Below the pieces are notes generated by a model. The model ran no database searches and had not been told where the DNA came from. It was given only the letters and a program-made list of their open reading frames with translations. Shown here piece after piece: positions 12,455-25,073 of a DNA stretch of 64,000 nt (its first letter is position 1; each line of letters opens with the position of its first letter). Origin of the DNA: Oryzias latipes (Eukaryota; Chordata; Actinopteri; Beloniformes; Adrianichthyidae); NCBI RefSeq assembly GCF_002234675.1, contig NC_019875.2, forward strand, positions 26,440,299-26,504,298. Direction: 5' to 3'. The position numbers were made by a program, and so were the translations under genes.

Positions 12455-12910
12455 TTCCAGTGGTCTTTTAAGTATGATTATGCCAGTTTTAGCCAAAATC
12501 TTAAAACCTATGTTGGTTTTTAGGACGCAGTGTCTAGATTCGGAATTTGCGTCTGAGTTGTGATAAGAGTAAGTCTGCCCCCATTTCCCATCATCCTTTT
12601 GTTTACATTTTCTCGCACTTACACCCCCTAAAGCCCCCCAACCTAACATTGGAGTGGAACAAAAATGGAGAGTAATATTGGAGCTATCCAGCTGTACAGT
12701 TTTGACTGGAGTCGGGAACCTTTGCTTGCCACTATAGATCGTTTGTCACATCTACAAACTTTTTCCGACAGCATTTTTTGTCTGCTCCTATCATAACGAT
12801 TTCAATAAAGAAAAACTCAGAAACACAATTGTAAGATTAATTTTCTTTATATATGTCCTGTATTGTGAGAAAGTGCCCAAAGAACATGTTAAAAACACCA
12901 AAAACAGGAT
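12455..12910. mobile_element. MITE-like element, family A copy 2 (degenerate)
   Basis: It starts with CCAGTGGTCTTTTAAGTATG, close to the start of the copy at 33715. It shares further blocks with that copy: TTTTTAGGACGCAGT, TCTGAGTTGTGA, TTTCTTTATATATGTCCT and GAACATGTTAAAAACACCA. The right inverted end is not clear, so that boundary is approximate. Confidence 0.5.
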
Positions 12911-13873
12911 TTTAAAACACACTGTTATTAAAAGTGTTTTATGAATAAAATTTGATTTGATTTAGTTTGAGGAAAACATATTTTTATAACGCACAAATTG
13001 AGTCTGACTTTGTTTGACTTTATGAGATTTCTTTGTAACCCACTCTGATGCAGTCTGGTGGGTAAAAAAAAAAGGGTTTTGGAAAAAGCTGACTTACTTG
13101 TTTTTCCCCTTCTCTGAACTCATCCCAATGTAAAAGGGCAGGAGCTAAAGTTGCTGTTTAATGCTTTTCTGTAGTTTCAGGCACCACTTTGATGTCTGCG
13201 CATATCTAACCGTGAACATTCATTCAACGCTACTCTGTGGCCATGACAATTATTCCTTAAAAACACCATTACACCTTGAATGGAGCTTTCATCTTAAGCT
13301 TTGCCTCAAACAGTTCCAGCCTCTTTCTCTGTTAGTTTACGTGGCTGCCTGCATGTGTAGATTCATTCATGACTGTTGGAGACAGAGCAAGTGCCAAGCA
13401 TTCTTTTTTCTCCCTGCGTGTAGCTCTTTTGAAGATAATTCATCTTTGTCTTCAAAAAGTTGTTTCTTTTTCTGAACACAAATTTTTTCAAGTGCCACCA
13501 TGTGTGGTTTTGACCTCTTGTGATTAGCTGAAGTCATGTTCTTCAAAAGATGAGCAATTCTGAGTTCTAATTAAACGCAGCGTGCCATTGCAGCAGGGAA
13601 TCATTTTTAAAGTATTACTTTCAGAGTTCAAACTGACAGTTTTTCAATAAAAAGGCTCATCACTCTGAGAATTATTTGTGAAATTTCAGTGAAAGTTACA
13701 CAGTTTCTAAAGAAAAATTCAAAATTTCAAAGTAAATCCAAGAGGAACCCTGGGAAATAATTTAAAAAGTGATAATGAACTATTTTAGTTTTTGAATAAA
13801 CATTTAGACATCACATATTTACTTTGCCCTCCAGGACTTAGAATTTTAAGAAATGATCAAATGTGGTTAAATT

Positions 13874-15093
13874 ACACAAAATCACCAAAAGTATTGGTTC
13901 ACCCATCCAAATGATCAGAATCAGGTGTCCTAATCACTTGGCCTGGCCACAGGTGTATAAAATCAGCACTCAGGCATGCAGGCTGTTTTTTTAATTTTAC
14001 AAACAATTGTGAAAGAATGGTCCGCTCTCAGAAGTTCAGTGAATTCCAGCATGGAACTGTCATAGGATGCTACCTGTGCAACAAATCCAGTCGTGAAATT
14101 TCTGCTTTCCTGAATATTCCACAGTCAACTGTCAGCTCCATCATAACAACATGGAAGAGTTTGAGAACAGCAGCAACTCAGCAACCAAGTGTTAAGCCAC
14201 GTAAACAGACGGAGAGAGGATGCTGGAGCACATAGTGCAAAGAGGTCGCTGACTTTGTGCACATTCAGTTGCTACTGAGCTCCAAACTTAATGTGACCTT
14301 CAGATTAGATCAAGTACAGTACACAGAGAGTTTTATTGAATGGGTTTCCGCAGCCGAGCAGCTGCATCCAAGCCACACGTCGCCATGGGCAATGCAAAGC
14401 GTCAATGCTGTGGTGTAAAGCACACCACCCCTGGACTTTAGAACAGTAGAAATGCCCTCTTTGGAGTGACAAGTCAAGCTTTCCCTTCTGGCAATCTGAT
14501 GGACGAGTCTGGGTTTGGAGGTTGCTACGACAACTGTGTATTTTGGACTGCATTGTGCCGAGAATGAACTTTGGTGGAGGAATTATGGTGTGGGGTTGTT
14601 AGGCTTGGCCTCTTACTTCCAAGGAAAGGAGGTACTCTGAATGCTTTGCTTCAGAATACCAAAATATTTTGGACAATTCCATGCTCCCAACCTTGAGGGA
14701 ACAGTTTGGAGCGGGCCCCTCCCTCTTCTAACATGACAGTGCACCAGTGCACAAAGCAAGGTCCATAAAGACAAGGATGATAGTCTGGTGTGGGTGAACT
14801 TGACTGGCCTGCACAGTCCTGACTTGAACCTGATAGAACACCTCTGGGATGAATTGGAGCAGAGACTGAGAGTCAGGCCTTCCACCAACATCATTGTGTG
14901 ACCTCACCAATGGGCTTTTGGAAAAATGGTCAGAAAATCCTATGAACACACTCTTCAACCTTGTGGACAGCCTTTCCAGAAGAGATGTAGCTGCAAAAGG
15001 TGGACGGACATCATATTGAACTCTATTGGTTAGGAATGGGATGGCACTTCAGTTCATATGCAAGTCAAAGGTGAGTCAATACTTTTGGTAATT
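13874..15093 (+). mobile_element. Degenerate Tc1-like DNA transposon
   Basis: Inverted ends carry the shared core ACCAAAAGTATTG (left near 13892, right complement near 15075). The left half encodes a recognisable Tc1 transposase N-terminus from 14017: KFSEFQHGTVIGCYLCNKSS, an HTH region (REISAFLNIPQSTVSSII), then a stop near 14235. Further along, other frames give fragments of the catalytic domain, including SPDLNLIEHLWDELEQRL near 14815-14870, where the last acidic catalytic residue lies. Multiple stops and shifts make it inactive. It lies about 2.3 kb upstream of the opsin start codon. Confidence 0.85.
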
Positions 15094-15699
15094 ACCTCCA
15101 TTTACGATGTAGGGGTTTGACCTAAAGTTAATATCTTTACTTTTCATGATTGAAATGGTTACAATTCATGGTTCCAGAATCCAAGGAAACCAGAAACCAT
15201 CTACGCAATCAAGATTTTTTACAAAACTTAAACCTTAAAACAGAATGAAACCTGAATGACATGTCTCCTTGTCGTTTGGTCTCCAGTGCTTGCTGTGTGC
15301 ATAACAGAGTGGGCCACCCTTAAAAAGCTGCAAGTGGATCTGAAACTTAAGGTTAACGGTCACTTTCAATTTTTTTTTTTTATCATTTGACTCATCCACT
15401 CTTAGTTTAGACTCATGCAAACATCTTAATTTTGTCACTTCAGTCTTTAAAGAATCATAAAACTGGACTATAATTTAAGGGAAATTAAGTTTACTATTAA
15501 TTTATGTTGAAACAACTTTTAAGATGTGTGCAGGAATATCAGATCAGTGTTTTAATTTGTCAAATTTCCCAGTCAATACAATTGATGAAAATATTTCTGT
15601 TTGTACTGAAACAAATACCCCAGATCACAGTGACATGTCACTCTGAAGACAAATTCATGGCAGGATGATAATTTACAAAAATGTTAATGAGAGGCAGGG

Positions 15700-16039
15700 G
15701 GGTTTAATGGGGCGATGCTTCACGGCCCCCCGCCTGGCTCAGCGCTCCCCCTCTGGAGAAAACCAGCCCGCCCAGTTGCGCTGATGAATTAAAGCCGTAA
15801 CATGACGTCATGAGTTCATCAGAGCAGCCAGGAGTTCGGAGCATCTGGGTCTCCAGATCATTAGAATGAAATCCGTCGGCGCATGCGCGTTGACATCCAG
15901 GCTCATGCTGGGGTGAAGCGCGAAGCTCCGAGGCGAAACCTGCGGCGCAGAGAGGAGCTCATGCTCAGAAGGTGCATCTCCATTTGAAGAACGTCCTGGA
16001 CTTTGACTCGAGCAGACGCTTCAGGGTTTGGACCAAGAA
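15700..16039 (+). promoter_or_regulatory. GC-rich block with perfect CRE and NRF-1-like site; candidate opsin promoter and first exon
   Basis: This is a CpG-containing block in otherwise AT-rich DNA. It holds the palindromic CRE TGACGTCA at 15803-15810 and an NRF-1-like GCGCATGCGCG at about 15880-15890. It ends with a donor-like AAG|GTAAAA at about 16039. The first coding exon of the opsin starts 1.35 kb downstream, so a non-coding first exon here is plausible but inferred. A transcript start would confirm it. Confidence 0.4.
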
Positions 16040-17385
16040 GGTAAAACACAATGGACGCCTAAATAACTTTAATGTAAAAGTATGTTTTAAAATAGACTTT
16101 TTGAATGTCTTTTTTCTTCTTCTTGCATTTGGGAATTTTCTTCAATTTCCTTCAAAACTGTAATTTAATTCCACATTTTTCTGTGAAATTCCAGATATGC
16201 TTGTGTAGCACCTCATTTAAGTATCTGCAAGTTTTCCCACCTTACATTTTAGTGCACTAAGTCTTGTGCGTAAAAGTGCACTTCTGAACTTAACTCTTCA
16301 ACACTATTTAAGAAACTTTAGGTTATCCTAAATTGTAGCCTTTAACGTCACATCTTCCCATTAAAAACTCTACTCTAAACTTGTTTATAGCCTAAAAATA
16401 CATTTTCTCAGTTTAAAAATCTTACCTTTGTGGCAGGATTACGGCTGAAAAAATTTGGGGGGAAAAATTTGTGATTCTGGGTAAAGAGTATCCAAAGAAA
16501 TAAACATCTTTTTTATGCATTTCTACAATTTTGCCCTTTGTTTATATGGTCACTCTGACATTTTCTTGTGGTTACTATAAGGGAATTGGAGTTAAAAATA
16601 TGAACAGAATTCAAATTTTATTTATAACTACAGTAATAATCACAAAAGTGAACATTTTTACCCAGAAAATATATTTTAAGTTGAAACCAACAGGTGAAGG
16701 TACAAAAGGTTAAAGACACCATAAACAGAATTATTTTGATCAGTTTCTAAAACGGTTATCTAAAATTTAGTTTTAGTGGTACCAAGAACTGAACTACTTT
16801 TTTCTCATACAGTGTCCTAACGTTTTTGTAAATGTCATGTTTGTATTATTGTATTCACTTTTGACAACAACACTTAAAATTTCCTTTCAAAATAAAATGC
16901 ATCGTGTCAAGTAAGATCAACCTGCTGCAGCAGATTTACTTGAAAGCAAAAATGAAAGAAAGTCAAACATGTTTTCTATCTTTTTCCTCCTTTTACTATC
17001 AAATATGAACATGACAACATTGTGTAGAATTACTTTTTCCAAAAAAATATCTAATTGGCATGATTTTATGGTATTCAAATAACAAACCACTCTGATAGAT
17101 TAAACATTTACCATAAATAGTTATTTGACATATTAAAAATCCAAACTACAATCCCGCTATTTATTCAATTTAGGTGCATTTCTCTTCAATACCAAAGAGG
17201 CGCAATAATGAATGAAATCCACACGTGGCTCTGGAAACGGTTGTTTTCTGGTCTACAAAGCCTCCTTTTGGTCTAACAAAATCTATGGTTTGCACGATGG
17301 TCAATATGTAAAAATGGAATAACTTCTACAGTAAATAATCATGTGCTAAAGCCTCACACACCAACAAACAAAAATCTGATCTTAG

Positions 17386-20300
17386 ATGGGGCTTAAGGCT
17401 GAGGACATGGCATTTCACTCCAACATCTCTGTGCCAATGGATATAATCGTGGCTGTGGTGTACTCCGTCTTTGGTAAGCTAAGTCTGCAGAATTTCAAAA
17501 TCAATTCCTTTTTTTAAATTATTTCTGAACAGCTGAGTTAATAACGCTATGAACAAGTTTAGTTCAATTGCTGCTTAAAAGGAGATGAGTCACAGCAGGA
17601 TGTGAGCCGACACACTGTGAAGCTGTGCGAGTTTTCTTCTGTCACGGGGCACCAGGATCAGTTCAACTTTTTTTTTACTCCATTCTGTGGAGACACTAAA
17701 AGTGGCAGCTGACCAAACATTTTAACAGACTGATAAAGTTGCACCACATTCCAAAAAAATCCTAATCCGGCAGCAGTTCTACATAATGCAGGTTGCATAT
17801 GTGCACGCTTGGACACGATTCTTTTATATATTGATGTGTAGGACCACCTACAGTTGGCTCTGGTGAGGGGTCAAGCACTGTGAAAAGTCACACCTACTGA
17901 ATATCACCCTCTGAGAGCTATTTCCTGTTTTAAGAAATTGCATCTTTTAAAATTATTTTCTGTAAAAACAATTAATCATCCTCTGCATGGCAATGTTTGC
18001 AGCTCAGCAAACTCACTAAGCAATACTTTAAAGCTCCTACTCAAATGTTTTTCATGCTCTTGCAGATCAATTATTGCAGAGAGGTGTGAACAAAGTATGG
18101 GTTGCAGAGGGAAAGTCAATGAATTAAGGGACTGTGTATAACCCGCAGCAATACTTCTGGGTGGTAATTTCATGCATATTCTACTGCTAAGCTGACATTC
18201 TAACCTGTGAGCAAATTTGAAGTCACTAAAAATGTATAGTCTGCAAAAATCTGAGAGGAAAAAGCCAACAATCTGCTGACTGCTCATCTAAAATAAAAAC
18301 AATGTAAAACTCCAGTAATCATCATGTTTACTAATGATAACCAAAGCATTCAGTTTTTGTTACATGTTAAGGATTTCTGCAATTTTACAATATTCTCTAA
18401 TAATGAATACGCACATATCTTTTTTACGTAAAAATAATCTGCACTTTGAAAAAGTATTGACTTTGATATTTAGAACTTTATTATGGCAATTATTAGAATA
18501 AATAAATTTAGTGCAACATCATATGGGTGGGATTATGTAAATTAGATTATTTCTGAAACTATTTCAAGCAATAATCAAATTGTATTTGTTGTGTCGTATG
18601 TAGAAGTCCAAATGTCTGAGCAGGAGCAATTCTGAAGTTAAGGGTCTTGAGTGAAATGATCATTCAAAAAACAGCATTCATTCATTCCATCAATCTTTGT
18701 TTTTTATGATTCTTTTTTATTAGTTCATGAAATAATTTCGTAAATATAATTGATGTGCTTTTTTTAAATCTTTTTTTGTAGTTTGCACATTTCATAGTAT
18801 AATGCCAATAACTTACAGTAAAAAAAACTTATGTTCGGATTTTGTTGTCCTATAAAGTACTGTATTTTGTATTAAAGTCGGTCTACAAGTTCATATTTTA
18901 TTCTTGATATAGACAAGTAAACTGGCACCATCTGTATGTTTTGGTTCACACTGATGCCATCAGATGCATCTGAGATATACAGCAAATGCACTCTAGAGTG
19001 CACACGAATGTTGGAACGCCGAACGTTTAGGGTTCTACCAAACATTGCACAAGCGCAGAGATCAAACATAGACGACCTAAAGTTCTTTGAAATGCTTCAT
19101 CAGGAAAAAGTAATATAGACTATACGTAGGTTAGGGTTTTATTTATTTCATATGCTGATGAAAGTGAGAGTTTTACTTGTTAATCCAGGATAAAAAAAAA
19201 ACAATCTGTCTATCCCTGCAGGAGTATGTTCTTTGCTTGGGAACAGCACATTATTGTACGTCTTGTATAAGAAAAAACACCTCTTGAAACCTGCCGAGTG
19301 GTTCATCATCAACCTGGCAGTCAGTGACCTGGGCCTAACTCTGACACTTTACCCTATGGCGATAACCTCAAGTTTCTACCACAGGTAAGGTTTAACGTTC
19401 CCATAGAATTAACTCCTTTATTATGTTTACTGCAAAATCAGTCATACTTTTAGCATGTTTTTTATTGAATATACGCTGTACAAATACCGATCTGCCTGTG
19501 CTGTCCTCCTCACACCTCCTTGGCACTCCCACACAGGTGGTTGTATGGAAGAACAGTGTGCTTCGTGTACGCGTTCTGCGGCATGTTGTTTGGCCTCTGC
19601 AGTCTCACCACTCTGACCCTGCTGAGCATGGTGTGCTTTGTGAAAGTCTGTTACCCTCTTTATGGTAAGAAGGCATTTCTGAACACAATGAACCATCACA
19701 TCCTTTAAAATAACCCACAAGAAAGAACTTCACCTCAATGCTTCTTTGATAAGGGAAAAGCAAAAGCACTTGGGATGCTGCTTAGTACACTGGAATCAGG
19801 CCTTTTATTTGGACTCAAGGCAATATATGCAATATTTATTTACAAAGCCTCTCAAATTCTATCTCATAACCACTGATTAATAATTAATAATCAGTGTTGT
19901 GCTTTCAGACTGAATACAGTTTCAGGCCTTTGTATTCAGGCCTGTTCAGCTTTCAGCAAACTCCTTTAGGTGTCGTCACTGTGAAGCAGCTTTCACTGAT
20001 TTCCACATCGGTAAAGGGAAAACTGGATCTGAGCCAAAAAAAATGAAAAATGAGGCCTTTTACTTAAAAAAAATAAAAAGATAACAGAGACCAAATGAAG
20101 AACCAGAGACCTGCGGGCTTAAACAATTAACCTACAACAACAGAGCAGACAACTTTTAGCTCTGTGGACAAACAGAACCAAAATTACTTATTAAAAAGGA
20201 ACATTTAAATGATAACTATAGGTCAATGAAGCCCAACTGGTAACTTGGCCCATAAATTTGAGTTAAAAAGCATAAAAATAACTCAAAGTAACTGACGACA

Positions 20301-23300
20301 AGCAAGTACGATGCAGTATTGGGCCCAAAAAAAAAAAAAGTGACAAAATTATGAGAAAAAAAGTCAACAATTTACAAAAATAAAGATGTAGGATTGTGAA
20401 AAGTCGTAATTTTACTAGAATAAACTCATAGAATTATTCAATAAGGAGAGATCTCAGAAATGCAAATGAAGATTTATTTGAGATACAAAAATGTGCATGA
20501 AGTAGTCCATAGTCTTTCGGCGGTTAGGCTCTGAGCAGATGATGTCTTTATCATGTCTGGTGGGATAAGCTCGACCGTAGATGGATAAATCCTCAGAGCC
20601 TTAGACACTAATTTGGTTCTTTTTTGTTTTTATTTTTTTCACTAAACAACTTTTTGCCTCATAATTTGATACAAATATATAACTTGATCATCTATCTACA
20701 GGTTTATACATGCAAAATGTTGTCTATCTTATAATTTTAAGACTTTAGTCTTGTAAATTTATTAATTTTTTTTATTTTATGTAGTGGCCCTAACTCTCCG
20801 TCATACAAAAGGATTTTGAATGACACAGAATTAGTTAAAACCTCTTGTCAAAGTCTTGCTACTTTGAAAAATAATTTTTTGGGCTGTTGTTCTGTCGTAA
20901 CATAAAAGCTATTGAACATGAGTAAAAGTCAAGATGTGTTTATTCAGGAGAGCTTTTAGTTGATTTTATTCCTTGTTCTACTATGTTTACCGTTTTTATT
21001 ATTATCATGGGATTATATTACTACTTTGTGTTTTTTTTATGATTTTATGCTCCTTTTGTAAAGGCAATTTGTGATTTGTTCTAAGAAAAGTGCTATAGAA
21101 ATACAGATATTCTATTCCAACATATTGCTAAACATTCAATAAATACCTTATCTGGTCCTAAAATCAAAAGTAGGAAGTTGCTATAGTATATTAACTTTGT
21201 GAATAGTGTCCTTTTTAAATTTTTTATCATAAAATAGGCTACTGAATTTCTCTCCCCCCCCCCCCCATTTCTAGACTATAAGATAGAAATGTCTGTATAA
21301 AAAAGGGAATCTGCATATATAAAACGTGTATTAAAGCTGCTTAACATGCAAGTTACAAAGACTTTTTAAAGCACGATTGCACCAGGATGCTCAGACAAGG
21401 AAAGTACAAATGGAAGTAAAATTCAAAGAGCTTAGAACTAGTTAATTTGCTCACCTGCTGGTCATAAAGACACATTTTTGTGTCAAAACTAACAGACAGC
21501 TTCAAAGCTCATAGAAAATTCAGCCACTCCTTCTAATTAGCCTTGAAGTCCAGTGGAAGAAAAATAACCTAAGATTCTAAGGTTTCTGACTAAACTTGTT
21601 TTATACTTTTATGGCTTAACTAAAATATTTAGGAACTAAAGGCAGACAAATTGCTAAATTAGAGTAGCTTTGTTAAATGATTGAAAAATGTTAAATATGG
21701 ACCTTATCTGTTTTACAGGGAACAGGTTTAACTCTTTTCACGGCCGGCTGCTCATTGCCTGCGCATGGCTCTATGCCCTGTTGTTTGCCTGCTCCCCTCT
21801 GGTTCACTGGGGAGAGTATGGGCCAGAACCCTACGGAACCGCCTGCTGCATTGACTGGCGCCTGTCCAACCAACAGGCCACAGCGCGCTCCTACACTGTG
21901 GCACTCTTCATCTTCTGCTACATCCTTCCGTGCTGCATTATTGTCGCGTCCTACATGGGCATTCTGGTCACCGTGCAAGCATCCCGGAAAACCATGGAGC
22001 AGCATTCATCCAGGGAGACGCACATGAGCAGCATTCAAACAATTATAGTTAAGGTAGGAATAGAGTTTACAAATATCATTGAAGAACGTCAAATAGAGAA
22101 TATACACTGTCACATTTATATTGGTCACATATTATTAACTAATTGAATTTCCTTGATACTGTTTCTTTATTTTTTGTCAAACTTATTTTAGTACTTGTGA
22201 CTTCTCGTTGATTTTATTATTTTCTTATGTATATTCTACAGTATATTTTTGAGTTGCAATAGGTGAAGGCCTTAAATAAGCCTTTTAAGTTTTTGCCTCT
22301 CCCTGCACTTAATTACCTTTTAAAGGTTTTCTTGTTGCGTTTTAAATGTGTACAAACAATCAACTAAACTTAGAACAACTTTCATGTAGCTTAAAGGCCA
22401 TGTCCAATCTAAGGTGGGTAAAAAAATAAAAGAAGTTATGTTTATTATTTTATTTCTATCAATCCTGCATATTTACAGTGTCTCATTACTTTTAGAGTAC
22501 TCTACACCGTTTGTATGCATTGTCCCTTAAATAAATAAATACAAATACTGACATTTGTTTTGCAAACTACAGCAATTTCTAAATTAGTAATGAAGGACTT
22601 GACATGCCTTCAGCCTGAATTTGAATTTATTCAAGCTTTTAGCGTTCCTCAGTTTTTTTTTTTAAATCAAACAAAAGAAATGTCAAAACGCCCATTTGTA
22701 TTTTAAGTTAATGCAAAAAAAACAACTAATCGATACCTGCAAGAATGCACTTTGAGAGGCATCGTCCTTAATTTGGGCTTGCAATCCCTCCCAGCTTCAA
22801 TGTGGAATCCTTTGTTGGGACGAATAACTACGCAGCTGAAACTGCATTGAAAGAATTTTTTCGGCCAACGCTCCGCCCATCTCAGAGCTTTTCTAGCAAC
22901 TAGTTATGAATCTTTTTTTTTTTTTTCATTAGGAATTGACTGTTTGTAGACAGCGATGGTGAGGTCAGACCAAAACACTTTGCAGTTGCACCAGATTCAG
23001 TTCTCCAGGAGTTGGTTCACATATCTGCACATATCTTTAACCAAAGGTGAGAAAGCCACTACATACATTCCGCACATGTTGCAGGGATAAAAATTGGTGA
23101 TACGTGAATAAACATAGAAAGTGAGAAGTTCTTTATGTGAAATTTTTACAGATGCATCACTTCGCTAATGAACCACGTTAAAACCACGGAAGAAGTACGA
23201 ATAAACCACACAACATAAAACATGAACAGTTTGATTATTGTTTAAATGCAATTATTAGTTGTCCGTCAATTACGTCATTTAAACGTGATATGTCGTCTAC

Positions 23301-25073
23301 GCGATATAAACGTTATAGGCTACATAGGTAGTACATGCAGGAAAAGTCTGTCAAACATACATCAACACATGTGACTGCTCTGAGACACTGAATTTGTAAA
23401 TGCCTTTAATATTTAACTTTTAAACAAGTATAATAGGAAGGTAAATAGAACCTTAAAATGAATGTTCTGCAAGGGTTGTTTATCTGACAAAATGCAGCTT
23501 TATGAGGTTTATTTCAGCTGCTCACATCTTGTTAAACCAATTATTTAAAAAAAAATCAGTTTTAGGATTTGCAAATTAAATAAAACCATGAATTAAAAGA
23601 TAAAATACAGACTCATTGTGACATTTCTAAAAAAAAAAGCTTTTTTTTTATTGTTGGATTGTTTTTTTTGTTTTTTTTTGTTTCAGAAAATAAACTTTTT
23701 TCACAGATATCATTTTATTATTTGAGCTAAATGAAATGTTATATAAAAATACAAAACTACCAATGAAGCATGTTTGGCCGGAAAAAGTTTACAGTTGGGA
23801 TATTTAGTGCGATGAAAAAAACTAATAAAATGTGCTTTTGCCATTCTTTGAAATATTGTTTGAAATTTAGGATTTTACTTTACATAAAATCACCCTCTTA
23901 AATCAATATCTATATTTTTAATAAAATAAAAAAGCTAAGTTTAAAATATTTTTTACAAATTAATAAAAAAAGTTTTAGTCTGGTAGGTAAATAAGAATTT
24001 ATGATGATTTAAAGGCAGTTTTGATGTCACTACATTTTTAGCACAAATGTGTCTTATCGTCTTTTGTGTTTTAACACTTAAAAAAAAACCTGTTACAAAT
24101 TTGGTAATTCAAAACTTTTTTGTCATATTTTTATTTAAATATGAACTTTTATTTAGCTAATTTAGTATTCTGCAAGTTTTAGCTATCATTGTTTAAAGCA
24201 CTTATCTACAATTAACAGTATAGATCTTTTTTTTAATATTTCGTTGTAGCCTTTAGCTCTTTATTGCCTCAGAATTTTATATATAATTTTTGGCTCTCCT
24301 GAGCTTTTTTGTTCAACTTTTTTAACTTGTTATTTTTAGGCAAGTAACAAAAATGTTTTGTTTATTTTTATATTTATTATAAATGAATAAAGTTTATATT
24401 TTTAACAACTATACAACATTTTCAAAGAGCTTTTTTTCTTTTCTTTTTGAAGCTAAGTGTGGCCGTCTGCATCGGTTTCTTTGCTGCCTGGAGTCCCTAC
24501 GCTATGGTTTCCATGTGGGCTGCCTTTGGACAAATTGACAACATCCCCCCACTTGCGTTTGCCGTGCCAGCCATGTTCGCCAAGTCCTCCACCATTTACA
24601 ACCCAATTATCAACCTGCTGCTGAGACCCAATTTCCGTAGGATAATGTGGAGAGATGTGGGAGAACTTTACCATAACTATCTGAAGGGCTGCCTCTGGCC
24701 CAAGGGCCAAACTAAATGCTGCAGAAAGATAAACATCAGGGTTGGACTTGGCACAACTCACCGACAAACCAGCCGCTTCCCTTCATCCGTCTCTCCACCT
24801 ATAATGACGATAGAAGGTCAGAGCTGTCAGAGGTGTGAGGATACGTTCACCTGCTTCAGACACTACCCAGCAATGTGTGCTGGCAATGGCAAGGCAGCTA
24901 ACAGGGACCCATCAGTGGATCAAGAAACGCCAGTTTCGCAAAGGCAGAAGCAGACTAGTGAAGGAGATTCCTCCAGGAAGTCCCTGATGGCCACAGTAAG
25001 GACGACAGAAACAAACAACTTCCACATTACCTTGGAGATGATTCCAAGGCCCAGCCAAGAGGCTTGGAACTGA
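17386..25073 (+). CDS. Neuropsin-family (OPN5-like) opsin, 5 exons
   Basis: Seven-helix retinal-binding GPCR, a non-visual photoreceptor related to OPN5; the fish-specific OPN6-OPN9 subgroups are candidates and I cannot choose between them. Exons: 17386-17473, 19222-19384, 19537-19664, 21719-22053, 24453-25073, all GT-AG and in frame, 444 aa. N-glycosylation site (NIS) near the N-terminus. Retinal Schiff-base lysine at Lys282 (AVPAMFAKSSTIYNP). Likely counterion Glu163 (YGPEPYG). Disulfide cysteines Cys92 and Cys169/170 (TACCIDW). TM6 has WSPY (251-254), like OPN5-type opsins. Oddities: at the D/E-R-Y position the sequence is Val116-Cys117-Phe118 (SMVCFVKVCYPLYG), and NPxxY reads NPIIN (288-292). 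The C-tail has Cys pairs and Ser/Thr. Stop TGA at 25071-25073; AATAAA at 25247. Complete and apparently functional as a light sensor; the altered motifs question its G-protein coupling. Confidence 0.92.
17474..19221 (+). other. Opsin intron 1
   Basis: AT-rich intron of about 1.75 kb between coding exons 1 and 2, bounded by GTAAGC and TGCAG. No gene or clear repeat was recognised. The short open frames inside it have no recognisable content. Confidence 0.6.
19665..21718 (+). other. Opsin intron 3 with LINE/SINE tail remnant
   Basis: About 2 kb between exons 3 and 4. At 21063-21115 the string AAAGTGCTATAGAAATACAG, preceded by a GTAAAGGCAATTTG block, matches the SINE/LINE 3'-tail type found at 4620 and 7690. 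A poly(C) tract lies at about 21252-21267. Nothing else was recognised. Confidence 0.5.
22054..24452 (+). other. Opsin intron 4
   Basis: About 2.4 kb of strongly AT-rich intron with many homopolymer runs. A less AT-rich patch at about 22780-22900 has no recognisable identity. No coding content was seen. Confidence 0.5.

Noticed and set aside
14017-14235. A 72-residue gene with an HTH domain
   Set aside because: It is the N-terminus of a Tc1 transposase lying between inverted repeats, with the rest broken, so not a host gene.
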